Assembly: GCF_030052815.1 (NCBI RefSeq)
Contig: NC_079499.1
Coordinates: 69,083,760 to 69,147,759 of the forward strand
Direction of reading: 5' to 3'
Source: Hevea brasiliensis
Taxonomy: Eukaryota > Streptophyta > Magnoliopsida > Malpighiales > Euphorbiaceae
Length of the DNA: 64,000 nt
Position numbers and translations under genes: made by a program. Below, in pieces: positions 10,882 through 24,100 of the stretch (position 1 is the first letter of the stretch; each line of letters starts with the position of its first letter). The notes beneath the pieces were generated by a model that was not told the DNA's origin, ran no database searches, and worked only from the letters and a program-made list of their open reading frames with translations.

Positions 10882-12813
10882 TTTCGCAGTACTGCTAAAA
10901 CAATACCCTATTGGCATGCCAATCTATCCAATCTGACACACATGTCTAGGCAATACAAGGGCACATAATATCATTAAATATTAATATATTGTGTTTCATG
11001 ACTTCATTATTTCATGACAAATTTCATAATTTATTTATTCATCATAATATTCATACATTCCTTATATCATTCGTATTGATCACAATTCATTTGATCTCGT
11101 GTACCTTTTACATTCAAAACATCTTTCCTTTCTCTCTTGATGGGAACCTAAATCCCAAATGGCACTTTTATCTCAATAATACATTTAACAATCTATTCAT
11201 GTAAATTACATTTCATACTTCAAGTTGTATTGCTAATATATTATGAACTCTATTGGTATTGGGAGTATAAATCTCAATTAACTATTCCAAGTAATCCATG
11301 AACATTTCATGGATTCCAAATTTCATGCCTTAATTTCCTCTATCAATTTAGTTCTTACACTTTGTCTTTGTATTACTATTCACATTGCTATTCACTCAAA
11401 TTATTGAACTTTTAATACATAATAAATTTATTGAACCTAAGTTCATCAAGATACCACATTTTGCATTCTAAAGTTGTTGGTATTGATTGCCAATACCATT
11501 TCAAAGCTTATTTCATGTTATTCAAAATTTTCAAATTTTATACCCTAGGTTTACTGTTCCATTGGTCATTTGTACAGTAGGAATTTGACAAAATTATCTT
11601 CATGAAAGTTGTTCCTTATTGTGTTTGGTTACGTTTCTTTTTTTGAATCACTCCATTTGGAGTTTTGCAGCTCAAGTTATGGTCATTTTACCATAACTGG
11701 CTGGATTGACCTGTACCCAGATTTTCTGGGAAATTTGGTTCTGCCAGATTTGGTGACCTAAGTTTGGTTGGCAATTTGACTAGATTATGGTCAGAAGTTG
11801 GGTTTGTGTTCTTCATGAAAGTTGTAGGTCTATGTCTTAGCTTTCTTCTGGTAAAATTTCAGATCAATTGAACTTGGCTACACTGAGTTATGACCATTTG
11901 AACAAATACTATTCATTTGGTCATTTTCCAGGGACAGCCTGTTGGTCACCCGGATTAGGGTAATTTTTAAGTCAACTTGGTTTGGTTTTCTGGGTAGGGT
12001 TTCTTCACCAAAGTTGTGCCATTATGCCTTATAAAACTTGTTCCATTGGTTTCATTGCATTTGGATTTTTATAGACCAAGTTATGGCCATTTTGCCAAAA
12101 CTGGTCGGGTGAGCTAAAAGTCCAGGAAATTCTGGGCAGAATGGTTTTGGTTAGTTTGGTGACCTCACTTGGGCCAGCAATTTCATTTGGTTAGAGGCAT
12201 TTATGGGCTTGATGTTCTAAATGAAAGTTGTATTCCTATGTTTAATCTTTCCAATGACAAAAAATCAGGTCATTTGGACCTATCTAGAGGGAGTTATGGC
12301 CAAATGAACAGGTTGGTTAATTTTCTGGGTTCAGTGTTTGGATATCTGGATTGGACCAGCAAATTGGTCAACTTATGGACAGAATTTGGCAGGGTTTCTT
12401 CATGAAAAATGGGGTATTTTGAGTCTAGTTTCACCTCCAATTGGCCTTATACCAATTGGAGTTACACATCTTCAGTTATAGGTCAAACAAGACCCTAGAC
12501 TCATAGGTTCGAATTTCCTGCACATGAAACATCACTTCCAATATTCCATCCTCCTTACTCCCAACTACAATTTATCACTCATAATACTTCAAATAGTCCA
12601 TAATTAATCTCATCAACATCAATTCAATAACAATTTAATAAATCTCAAATTTTCTCTTCAAAACCCTAGCTCCCAATTCAAGGTTCACACAACACACACA
12701 AATTAAACATACTAATCACACTTATCATTATAATCAAGCAAGTTATCCATTTTATTTGCAATAAAACACTTCAAATCCTACTCTTACACAAGCTGGCTGG
12801 ATTCTTAGTCTAA

Positions 12814-12818
12814 CATAT
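12814..12818. repeat. TSD catat, left copy (B-1 insertion)
   Basis: catat before the B-1 LTR equals catat at 27759-27763 after it. Confidence 0.9.
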
Positions 12819-14693
12819 TGTAACACCCTCCCGGTAGCAACTCCGTACATTCTACTGTTCTGGTGACCGGTGTCGGTCCGGACAGCTAGAACGTTCGGAA
12901 AAATATTTAAACTTAAGTGAGGAACCATAATTAACTCAAATATTAATAAGAAAAATTTAGTAAAAATTTTAGAAATAAAATACAACCAAGTTAAACGAGC
13001 CGGTGCCCAAGCGATAGGTAACCAGAGGGAAGTTGCGGTTCTCGCAACGAGGAGCCCTAGACCCGGGGAAAAATTCATAAAATAATTATTGGGACTCCAG
13101 AGAAGGGTCATTGAGGTTCCTATGGCATTAGAATGCCAAGAAAATATTTAGAAAAATTTTTCAATCGGTACAGACAATTTTGACCCGTTAAGCCAAACGG
13201 AGGGCATTTTAGTCATTTCGCCTTCAGAGGTGATTTTTGGCCGACTTGTCTAGTTGAGTAAATAATTAATATGACATAAAATATGAATAAACATTACTAG
13301 AAATTAAATTGAAAATGAGTAGTGAAGAAAGGAAAAGAAAATGAGGAAAAAGGCCCATTATGACATCTTTATGATGTCATTTAAAAGTTCTAACCAATCA
13401 TATTTAAACAACCTATTAATTAACAAATAAAAGAGATAAACATGGCCAAAGGAATTAAAATACCAGCTGCCTTCTCTTCAGCCAAAAACGTGAGTTTCTC
13501 TTCTTCCTCCCTCCATGAAAATTTTCTTTCATTTCCTCCATTTCCCATGAATTTTCACTACTAAACCCTAGACACCTTTCATTAAAACTTGTCCATACCT
13601 CTTGGGGAAGTGTTTGGCAGCCTAGAAAGTGAAGGAAAGTGAAGTTTAATCTTGGAAAATTCTGCCATTAAAGAGGTTAGTGCCTATTATGCATACATCT
13701 TTCTCTTTCCATGATTAGAGACCTAAAATAAGCAAGAATTTGTGAATTAAATGAATGGAATTTATGTGTATGTATACAATGAATTTTGGCAGCCCTAGGG
13801 AGGAACAAGATTAAGTGTTTTTGATGGACTTAGAGTAGACTAAAGATGATGTTTAAGGTATATATATATATGTATGATGAATTGGTGTGCTAACTAAGGT
13901 AATTGGTGTAATCCTTGAAAGTGAGCTAGGGTTTGGGAGTGAAACTTGGATTTAGCTTGGGAAATTGTTAGAGAACATTTTAATGGTCAATTAGTGACCA
14001 TTTTAGGTAAGTTGGCCATAAATTGGACTGAAATGTAGCATGGAAAAGTGAAGGAGCATGCTGCCTTGTGAGTGCAGCAGGGTGACTGAAATTTTAGTCC
14101 ACTTGGACTGCCATAGCTTGGGCTGTGTTGGTCTTTGGCCAATTGTACATGAAACTAGGCTTATAATGGCACATTTTTGCTGAAGAAACCATGCCCAAAA
14201 GACCAAAGCAAGAGGACCAAAAGTTGGCCCCAATTCGGATACCCTGCAGAATGACCAAATGAACAATAACTGTTCATTTGGCCATAATTCACTGTAGAAA
14301 TGGTCAATTGATCTGAAATATTTACAGCAACAAGTTAAGACATAGACAAACAACTTTCATGAAGAAACATACCCCAAATTATGACCAGAACCTAATCAAA
14401 TCATTGAGCAAAGTGAAGTTTCAGATCGAGATTTCCGAATTTTCATTTGAGCAAGAATGTTTGGATGGCTATAACTCTCTCTAGAAAACTCGGATTTAGG
14501 CGATTCTTGAACCGATGGAAACCTAAGGCATGGTAGAACATTTCATATGAAGAAAGTTAGACCAAATTATGAACTTAACTTGGTCAAATTACTGACCAAA
14601 GTTGGACCAAAATCTGCCAAAACCCAAAATTTTAGCAGGAATAGTATACGTGAACTGTAAACTTATTTTGGCCATAACTTGAGCTACAAAACT

Positions 14694-14698
14694 CCAAA
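14694..14698. repeat. TSD ccaaa, left copy (A-2 insertion)
   Basis: ccaaa here equals ccaaa at 25233-25237. Joining the flanks restores AAACTCCAAATGGAGTG, the phrase found uninterrupted in B-3 at about 39940-39955. Confidence 0.95.
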
Positions 14699-17600
14699 TG
14701 TCACACCCTACCCCTCTGTAAGGCATAACATGATCCCGTAGTATACCTAATGAATTACCAACTCCGTCTACTGATAATCCATTAAATACACTATAAGGGA
14801 TTTTAAAAACTTTTCTTACTTCTTTTACAGTGGTGAGCACTATTTACAGGTGTGAAAGACTTTGGTGAACTGAAGTGAAACAACTAACTCATTTGATTTA
14901 TTTGGAATATCTGTAAAAATTTTGGCAAGGTGCCATTTGTATTTTGGGCAAAATAGTTCTTGAAAACTCAGAAAAGCACTTCAATATATTTTCAAATCTC
15001 AACTCCAACCTTTTTATCAACACAACACATTTCTCAAGTCAAATCCACAGTGATTTTCAAAGACTAAGATACAAAAATATAACACAATTTTTACAAGCCA
15101 AATAATTCATAATTATTTTACAACTTTACTGTACAACTTAAATTTACAACTGCTCAAAACTAAGAACAAAATATACATACAGTGAATATACATTACAGTA
15201 CAAAATGCCACATGTGGTATACTCACTATACCCAAAATCTCTCGCTGGTGGTACTAGCATCCTAGTCTCGCCTGCCTATCTCTCTACCGCGACAATAAAA
15301 GCTATCACGAGACAATGTCTCAGTGGTGCACAACATTAACCAAATACAAATTTTAAATCACAATTCATAAATCATATCAATAGTGGATACTTAAAACCAT
15401 AATTAAATTCAAGACAATGAATGTCATAAGGAATTTAAACTCCAATTCACAAATTATCAAAATTCATAATAACACAATTTAGTCAAATAGCTTAAGAATA
15501 CCATATTGCCAATTCATACACAATTTGATCAAATAATCGAATAATATCGCTTTGCAAATCAATAACACAATTGATCAAATAATCAATAATATCGCTTCGC
15601 AAATCAATAACACAATTGATCAAATAATCAATAATATCGTTTTGCAAATCAATAACACCATTCGATCAAATAATTGAACAATACAATGTTGCCAATCAAT
15701 AACACAATTTAGGTCATGACACAAATTTTTCCATATATGCCGTGTTGTACACCACGACAAGACATACTCACCCCAATAATTGAAATCAATGAGGGAGGAA
15801 GCTAGCTATCTAATGAGTACTCATCCATACTCACCTCAGACTGGGAAGTCAAAGAGGGAGGAACATAATCATACTCACCCCAGACTGATAAGTCAAAGAG
15901 GGAGGAATAATCACACTCACCCCATTAATGGAGGAGGAACAAAGTATCATTGACATTCAAATTGTGAGTCAAAACAATTCCAAACATTTTATTCAAATGA
16001 TCAGTAAGAATCCAATAAATTTCCAAAGTTATAATTTCATTCACAAAATGGCAACACAATTGTAATTCACTTCAATTTCCACAAAACCATTTACGTGCTT
16101 TTCAATCAATAAGTATCCATCAATATCAATCAAAAAATTTTTCACTGTTTCAAACCATTCACAATTTTTTTCAATCAATAAGTGTCCATCAAACACATTT
16201 CCACAATTTAAAACAATAATATACAAATAGTCAATATTTATTTCAATTGAAAAATTCAAGAGAAATAGTTGTTGTGCACAAACACAATTTAAAACAATAA
16301 TATACAAATAGTCAATATTTATTTCAATTGAAAATTTCAAAAGAAATAGCCGCAGTACAAACCTTTGATATTTGTCTCTGGTCCCGACTCAAGATTTCTT
16401 TCCCTTTTGCTGAGTCCTTGTTAACTGAGAAACACAATTTGAAGTGTTTCAGTACCAAATTAAACTGTCTCTATCGATGGTGTTTGGTAAATAATGCACT
16501 GAACTCAATTATTCACTTAATCACCTAATATAACACCCTCGTTGCGTTTTAGGTAAATTAGGTTTTAATGTCGTTAATATGTCACATTCGATAGGGTTTT
16601 AGGTTTGGTACGTTTTACCAAAGTCATTTCCTTGTTTAGTGCATTTTAATGCAAATTGCTGGATTCCGGGACACTAGTTTGACCTAGCCGGACGATCTAG
16701 TTCCCTCGGTTTTCGGGTCTCGGTCGAAACTACAAACTTGTAGATTTAGGTCTTATGGACCGCGGTGCAAAATTTTAGGTCAATCCGAGTTAAGTAGACC
16801 AAGTTATGGTCATTACACTATTGCTGGTCAAATGGCATCAATTAGGTCATTTTTTTGGTCAATTTGGTCAACTTTGGTTCGGCCAGTTTTTGGACCCGAA
16901 CTTGTGCAAGTTGTTTGACTTGCTTATGGTCATTTCTGGGCTTTGGTGTCTTCATAAGACTTGTAGGTATGGGTCTTAACTATTCATGGTTAAAATTTCA
17001 GGTCAATTGGACCTGGTTTGAGTGAGTTATGGCCTAAACACTCACTGCTGCCCAATTGGTCATTTTTCAGGTCCTAATTGCACCTAATCCGAATTGGTCA
17101 TTTTCTTAGGTCACCTTGCAAGCAGAATTTTGGTATGGTTTCTCAATGAAAGTTGGCACATTTTGTGCCTAGTTTCACCTCAAATTGGTCTCATACCAAT
17201 TGAGGTTACACATTTAAGGTTATAGGCTAAAATATACACTGCCCTCAATATGCCTTTCACCCCACTTCAAACACACATTTACCTTTGCAATTTGTTTACT
17301 TACCTACCAATCTGTTTTGGTACATTACCAAAAGCATTTTCTACATTACATCAACATTACTTTGGGCAGATTACCATTACCTTCAACACACCAAGTATAA
17401 TTCACATTTACAATTTCTAAGTACCATTACATACACACCTAACCATTACAAATCTTACATACACTTTTCAATACCAATCTACATACATATCATCAATCCT
17501 TCTAGGTCAATATTCTGCCCACACTTCCTTCAATACATACAATTACTCAAGTGTTCCCAAGCTGCCGCAAACCTTCTTCAACATCAAAGTGCCGTCCAAT

Positions 17601-18719
17601 TTACCAATTCCCATCCAAGTGTATAAATCACCATATAAACATGAAATAATTCACTAGGTTACTAAATCACCATGATCAACATTATTTCTCATCAATTATA
17701 TGCACAACTATCTCATAAAAAACGTGACTCATGGCTGTCCAAAATTAAAACAACAATAACTCTTCAAACTCAAAATTTTCCTTCACCAAACCAACACCCA
17801 TAACATGCACACAAAACTTAACAAAGGAATTCTCAAAAAATGTAAACTTACCTTTGATTGTAACTTGCTAAACCCTCACCAAACTTCTCAAATTTGGTAT
17901 CCATATCTTCCTTGTGATGTGTAGACCATTTTTAATGAAGCCACTTAGGTGATTGGAGGTGAAATGAAGGTGGTTAATGGAGCTTTTTCAATTTGCGGCC
18001 ATGGAGGTTTTTGGAGAAATTCATACGGCCATGGCAATTCCCAAGCTTGAAGATGAAATGGCAGATTGTATAATGGGTGTACACCTGCCCCTTTAGTCCT
18101 TAATTAATTCCCTAGTGGTCCACTCACCACATTTAAATCATATTATGTTTAAAGTGCTAATTACACAATTTTCACTCCACTTTTGGTTATTTGCATTAGG
18201 TACCACTAAACTAATTTTTCATTTTATTTTCTAAGTGTAATATTATTTATTTTTAATGGACATTTAGGTCAAAAGACAATTCGGGATGTCGATTGAACAT
18301 AATGCACCTGTTCAAGTTATATTCCGATTTTTCAGAACACCGGTTTTGTCTGCTTTTCGATTTCTCACTTTTCTTTGTACTAATTATTTAATTTTTCTTT
18401 GATATTTCTAATGATATTTATACTTCAATAAATATTTATTGAGTCCTAAAAATATTTTCCGTGGTTCCCATGATCCAGTATAGTCAACGGTTCACGCCGT
18501 GACTTCCCTATGATCACCCATCGCTAGGTTTCCTACCACTTATTCGGTTACATTTCTTTGCTATGATTTTTCCTTTGTTTTTCTTGTATTTTCTTTTCTT
18601 GTATTTCATTATTTATGTCTCCTCTCTCATAACAAGGTGTGGTTCTAGGCATCCTAGCTGTCCGGACAGCACTGGTCACCGGAACAGCAGAACGCACTAC
18701 CGAACTTAGGGGTGTTACA
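14699..18719 (-). mobile_element. A-2 3' LTR
   Basis: Reads TGTAACACCCC at 18719 to GGGGTAGGGTGTGACA at 14699 on the minus strand. Near-identical to 21196-25232 over long stretches; for example 17285-17626 and 23796-24137 translate to the same 113-residue shadow frame. Differences cluster at CTG/CAG and CCGG-like sites, e.g. 15270-15310. Confidence 0.93.
15530..15705 (-). repeat. Tandem repeat in the A LTR, ~46-54 bp unit
   Basis: Four units built on ATCAATAACACAATTGATCAA and ATAATATCG. Equivalent arrays: 22025-22180 (minus), 36571-36722, 48703-48850 and 57850-57995 (plus). Copy number and internal bases vary between LTRs. Confidence 0.8.
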
Positions 18720-18735
18720 ATTCTCCCCCCCTTAA
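18720..18735 (-). promoter_or_regulatory. Polypurine tract of A-2
   Basis: Minus strand TTAAGGGGGGGAGAAT directly before the 3' LTR. Primes plus-strand DNA synthesis in this element class. It is preceded by TTTCGTGGGCGAAATTT, a relic of the pol 3' end (GGACGAAAT type) of autonomous gypsy relatives. Confidence 0.85.
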
Positions 18736-19821
18736 ATAAATTTCGCCCACGAAATTTTTACCCAAAGAGCCATCTTACAATAGTCATACGCTTATTTCTC
18801 CTTTCTATATGATCGTATAATCTTCTTTTTCTCAAATTTGTATAAGACTTTTAACAATCTAATACAATGTTTACTTTGTTTGGATAACACCAATCTCCTC
18901 TTACTATTGTGTTGTCTAATATTTCGGTTCACGTTCCTTCTTGAATGACCCTTGAGGTCATGTTAGAATCATTCATCATCATTGGTCCTCGACCATTCTA
19001 GTCCATAGTCTTCCTCACATTTGTAATATTTCTTTGTTACACATGAATCAACTGCTTAATTCTCTACTTTCATAACTCTTTTTATCCACAATATTCTATA
19101 ACTTACTTCCTTTTGTCTGAACTATAACCTTCGATATTTTAACTTTTGAGTTTTAGATCCCTAAGTAGGATTTTCAAACTTATTTCTAACAATTAAATTA
19201 TGTCATGGCATAACTATACTAAAACAGATGCCATTGGCAACTATTCTTATCTAGGTGTACTATCGCGTAGTACGTAGCTCTACACAATAATCTCAAGTCA
19301 AGATCAGAATCTGCACTACAAAGATAAACATCAAGAACATTGCATAGTTACTACGATACATCCCAATAGATCAAACTTTCCTATCTTTTATCCATTTCAA
19401 TTCACCGATATTCGAATCTTATTTTGATTACAATATCCATTAGCAATTTCTAACAGGAACCTCCTTGCCCTCATCTAGAGCAACTCCATTACTGCATCTT
19501 ACTTTTACTTCCTCTTGCCTTACATTAAGTAGGCTCACTAATTAGCTTTATAATTTATGGTGTGTTAGAAAATACTTTTCACGATAAACTCTTTCAAAAC
19601 TAATTTCACTTATTATCACAATCCTTATCTTAAGGGCTAATCACTAATGCGCCAAAATTTATTCCTCAGAAGGAATAACAACAGAACATATAGTTCTAAC
19701 ACTAACATAAAAATATGCAAACTGTGTCAAACAATACATATATATATCTTAGTTGCTAATTGAGAAAGTACCAGCAATGATGTCAAAAGTCTCATTCTCT
19801 TTTCAGTCGTAAATCGTATAA
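18736..19821 (-). other. A-2 interior, noncoding stretch between gag and the polypurine tract
   Basis: About 1.1 kb without a supported reading frame. Homologous, in reverse, to 41375-42212 of A-1, so it belongs to the family and is not a random deletion scar. It occupies the place where autonomous gypsy elements carry pol. Confidence 0.7.
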
Positions 19822-21045
19822 TCAAGATGAAGCATCACCCAGTTTTGGCTGATTCACAGTAGTCTGACTTCTAGGTGTACTAACCCTACCTCTACATCTG
19901 CCTCTACTAATCGATGGTGAACTCTTTGGGGTAGAAACTTGGGTTGATCCCTTTGGTGTAGTAAATGATCCGTAACGATATGGATTTACACAATCCCTAG
20001 CAAAATGACCGCCTCTCCACGCTAAAGCATGCTCCTACGGCTCTATAACATAGCCCACTATGTGGTTTACCACAAGTTTCACAAAGTCGATCTGACAGCG
20101 CATTTCTGGGTTTCTGTTGAGTTTGCTGATCGGATCGAGGTGGTTTCTGTCCAAAAGATCTATCTCTACCGGACTTCTTACTATCTCTGTCGTATCCCCC
20201 AAAGTTTTTCCTCTTTCCAGTAGGACCACTAGAACTCTGTTCTCATCGACTTTCCTCTTTTTTTGTCTTCTCTGATTTCTTTTTCTCAGGGGCCACTTCA
20301 GATTCAATTCTTTCTAATTCTAGTGCTTGAGAAATAAGTTCAGAGAAGTTGTTATGTTTGAATCCGACCACTTGTAATCTGATACTAGGCTTCAAGCCGG
20401 TTTCAAACCTCTTACATCTCTCCCTGCTGGTAGAAAGTAGACTTACTGCATAATGGCTTAGGCGGGAGAATTCCCTTTCATACTCAGCCACTGATCTGCC
20501 CCCCTGTTTCAGACTTAGGAATTCTTGCAGCTTCTGGTCTACATAAGCATCAGGGACATATTTTTGCCTGAATTCCCTGAGGAAGTCATTCCATGTTAGC
20601 ACTGCAGGTTCTACCAGACTGTGGGGAATGGTTTTCCACCAATCATAAGCATCCCCCTGTAGCAAAGATCGAGTATTCAAATCGAGCTCCTGCAATGCAG
20701 CTTTCTTGAATACCCTATCCATCCTTTCTAACCACTATTCGCCTCTAGAGGATCTATCGTCCCTTGAACTCAGAGCCCCATACTTCATCAATTTATCATA
20801 CCGCTGGTAGGAGATCGTGGTTGTACCATCGTGTCTGTATTGGGACCGGAGTAGGCGACACACCATTTGTTGAAACTTTGCACCATCTCGAGCGAATCGA
20901 GCAGAATCGCAGATGCTGCAGTGGTCTGCTGAACCACTAACATTTTGTAGGCCTGGGCATCCCCTTGCACCTCAGCCTCAATAGATTGATCGACTGAACG
21001 ATCACCCTCTTCCATAGTCAATTCGAGGATTTTAGACCTCTGCAT
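19822..21045 (-). pseudogene. gag: A-2 gag (capsid and nucleocapsid), frameshifted
   Basis: Minus-strand gag of gypsy type. An N-terminal piece (21045-20788; a second Met lies at 21015, MEEGDRSV) runs out of frame near 20788. The capsid domain follows at 20722-20243 with DAYDWWKTIPHS, TWNDFLREFRQKYVP and GGRSVAEYEREFSRL, the core pattern of the retrotransposon gag domain. It is followed by a K/E-rich segment and a nucleocapsid part with HSGLCYR-type and GHFARDC remains near 20090-19990. Defects seen: a frameshift near 20785, an in-frame TAG just before 20722 where relatives have a Gln-type codon before WLERM, and frame changes after 20243. The last stop is at 19822-19824. Role in the family: assembles the particle that packages element RNA. 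Confidence 0.88.
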
Positions 21046-21176
21046 AATAATACAAGGAGATTTCCTCCGTTAGTGCATATTTATAATGTAATGTATCAGA
21101 TGTATCAAACATTTGAGCAATTGTAGTTACCGACAAAAAGATTTCAAATTCACAACAAATTCACTTTAAAACCATT

Positions 21177-21187
21177 GCTCGATACCA
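21177..21187 (-). promoter_or_regulatory. Primer-binding site of A-2
   Basis: Minus strand TGGTATCGAGC, 8 bases after the LTR end (spacer TGTTTTAG). The usual initiator-Met-tRNA site is TGGTATCAGAGC, so the CAG core is altered here. Confidence 0.75.
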
Positions 21188-21195
21188 CTAAAACA

Positions 21196-24100
21196 TGTCA
21201 CACCCTACCCTCTGTAAGGCATAACATGATCCGTAGTATACCTAATGAATTACCAACTCCGTCATCGATAATCCATTAAATACACTATAAGGGATTTTAA
21301 AAACTTTTCTTACTTCTTTTACAATGGTGAGCACTATTTACAGTGTGTGAAAGACTTTGGTGAATCAAGTGAAACAACTAACTCATTTGATTTATTTGGA
21401 ATATTCAGAAAATTTTGGCAAGGTGCCATTTGTATTTTGGACAAAACAGTTCTTCAGAAAACCTGTAAAAAGCACTTCAATATATTTTCAAATCTCAACT
21501 CCAACCTTTTTATCAACACAACACATTTCTCAAGTCAAATCCACAGTGATTTTCAAAGACTAAGATACAAAAATATAACACAATTTTTACAAGCCAAATA
21601 ACTCATAATTATTTTACAACTTTATCAGATAACTTAAATTTACAACCGCCAAAACTAAGAACAAAATATACATACAGTGAATATACATTACAGTACAAAA
21701 TGCCACATGTGGTATACTCACTATACCCAAAATCTCTCGCTGGTGGTACTAGCAGCCTAGTCTGCTGCCCTGTCTATCTCTCTACCTGCGACAGCAATAA
21801 AAAGCTATCGCTGAGACAATGTCTCAGTGGTGCACAACATTAACCAAATACAAATTTTAAATCACAATTCATAAATCATATCAATAGTGGATACTTAAAA
21901 CCATAATTAAATTCAAGACAATGAATGTCATAAGGAATTTAAACTCCAATTCACAAATTATCAAAATTCATAATAACACAATTTAGTCAAATAGCTTAAG
22001 AATACCGTATTGCCAATTCATACACAATTTGATCAAATAACTGAATAATATCGTTTTGCAAATCAATAACACAATTGATCAAATAACTGAATAATATCGT
22101 TTTGCAAATCAATAACACAATTGATCAAATAACTGAATAATATCGTTTTGCAAATCAATAACACCATTCGATCAACTAATTGAACAATACAATGTTGCCA
22201 ATCAATAACACAATTTAGGTCATGACACAAATTTTTCCATATATGCCGTGTTGTACACCACGACAAGACATACTCACCCCAATAATTGAAATCAATGAGA
22301 GAGGAAGCTAGCTATCTAATGAGTACTCATCCAGACTCACCTCGATGGGAAGTCAAAGAGGGAGGAACATAATCATACTCACCCTGCATCGATAAGTCAA
22401 AGAGGGAGGAATAATCACACTCACCCCATTAATGGAGGAGGAACATAGTATCAGTGTCATGCCAATTGTGAGTCAAAACAATTCCAAACATTTTATTCAA
22501 ATGATCCGTAAGAATCCAATAAATTTCCAAAGTTATAATTTCATTCACAAAATGGCAACACAATTCGTAATTCACTTCAATTTCCACAAAACCATTTACG
22601 TGCTTTTCAATCAATTAGTATACATAATATATCTTTCAAACAATTTTTCACATTTTCAAAAAATTCACAATGTTTTTCAATCAATAAGTGTCCATCAAAC
22701 ACATTTCCACAATTTAAAACAATAATATACAAATAGTCAATATTTATTTCAATTGAAAAATTCAAGAGAAATAGTTGTTGTGCACAAACACAATTTAAAA
22801 CAATAATATACAAATAGTCAATATTTATTTCAATTGAAAATTTCAAAAGAAATAGCCGTTGTGCACAAACCTTTGATATTTGTCTCCTGGTCCTGACTCA
22901 GTATTTCTTTCCCTTTTGCTGAGTCCTTGTTAACTGAGAAACACAATTTGAAGTGTTTCAGTACCAAATTAAACTGTCTCTATCTATGGTGTTTGGTAAA
23001 TAATGCATCAACTCAATTATTCACTTAATCACCTAATATACCGACCCTCGCTATGCTTTTAGGTAAATTAGGTTTTAATGTCGTTAATATGTCACATTCG
23101 ATAGGGTTTTAGGTTTGGTACGTTTTACCAAAGTCATTTCCTTGTTTAGTGCATTTTAATGCAAATTGCTGGATTCCGGGACACTAGTTTGACCTAGCCG
23201 GACGATCTAGTTCCTCGGTTTTCGGTCTTGGTCGAAACTACAATCTTGGAGATTTAGGTCTTATGGACCGCGGTGCAAAATTTTAGGTCAATCCGAGTTA
23301 AGTAGACCAAGTTATGGTCATTACACTATTGCTGGTCAAATGGCATCAATTAGGTCATTTTTTTTGGTCAATTTGGTCAACTTTGGTTCGGCCAGTTTTT
23401 GGACCCGAACTTGTGCAAGTTGTTTGACTTGCTTATGGTCATTTCTGGGCTTTGGTGTCTTCATAAGACTTGTAGGTATGGGTCTTAACTATTCATGGTT
23501 AAAATTTCAGGTCAATTGGACCTGGTTTGAGTGAGTTATGGCCTAAACACTCACTGCTGCCCAATTGGTCATTTTTCAGGTCCTAATTGCACCTAATCCG
23601 AATTGGTCATTTTCTTAGGTCACCTTGCAAGCAGAATTTTGGTATGGTTTCTCAATGAAAGTTGGCACATTTTGTGCCTAGTTTCACCTCAAATTGGTCT
23701 CATACCAATTGAGGTTACACATTTAAGGTTATAGGCTAAAATATACACTGCCCTCAATATGCCTTTCACACCCCACTTCAAACACACATTTACCTTTGCA
23801 ATTTGTTTACTTACCTACCAATCTGTTTTGGTACATTACCAAAAGCATTTTCTACATTACATCAACATTACTTTGGGCAGATTACCATTACCTTCAACAC
23901 ACCAAGTATAATTCACATTTACAATTTCTAAGTACCATTACATACACACCTAACCATTACAAATCTTACATACACTTTTCAATACCAATCTACATACATA
24001 TCATCAATCCTTCTAGGTCAATATTCTGCCCACACTTCCTTCAATACATACAATTACTCAAGTGTTCCCAAGCTGCCGCAAACCTTCTTCAACATCAAAG

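Larger units (their letters stand above)
9923..12818 (-). mobile_element. C-1 inverted LTR, left part
   Basis: Reverse complement of roughly 6560-9440 of the plus-strand LTR, making a large palindrome with 5600-9912 (arms about 2.9 kb, centre near 9685). The last ~450 bp of the LTR are missing at the junction. Interrupted at 12818 by B-1 and resumed at 27764. Confidence 0.9.

Noticed and set aside
12752..13111. 119-residue minus-strand frame
   Set aside because: Spans the boundary between the C LTR and the B-1 LTR at 12819, so it cannot be an old gene.
13858..13872. TA-rich microsatellites (also 28827-28838, 30199-30208, 35157-35170)
   Set aside because: Short simple repeats within LTRs, of no separate significance.
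14003..14353. 116-residue minus-strand frame, with relatives at 30331-30711 and 39468-39746
   Set aside because: All lie in the ~200-bp repeat zone of B LTRs; similarity is due to the LTR, and frames are not conserved in length or phase.
17285..17626. 113-residue open frame, repeated identically at 23796-24137
   Set aside because: It lies in both LTRs of A-2 on the strand opposite to the element, so identity reflects LTR identity. Composition is low-complexity and no domain is recognisable.
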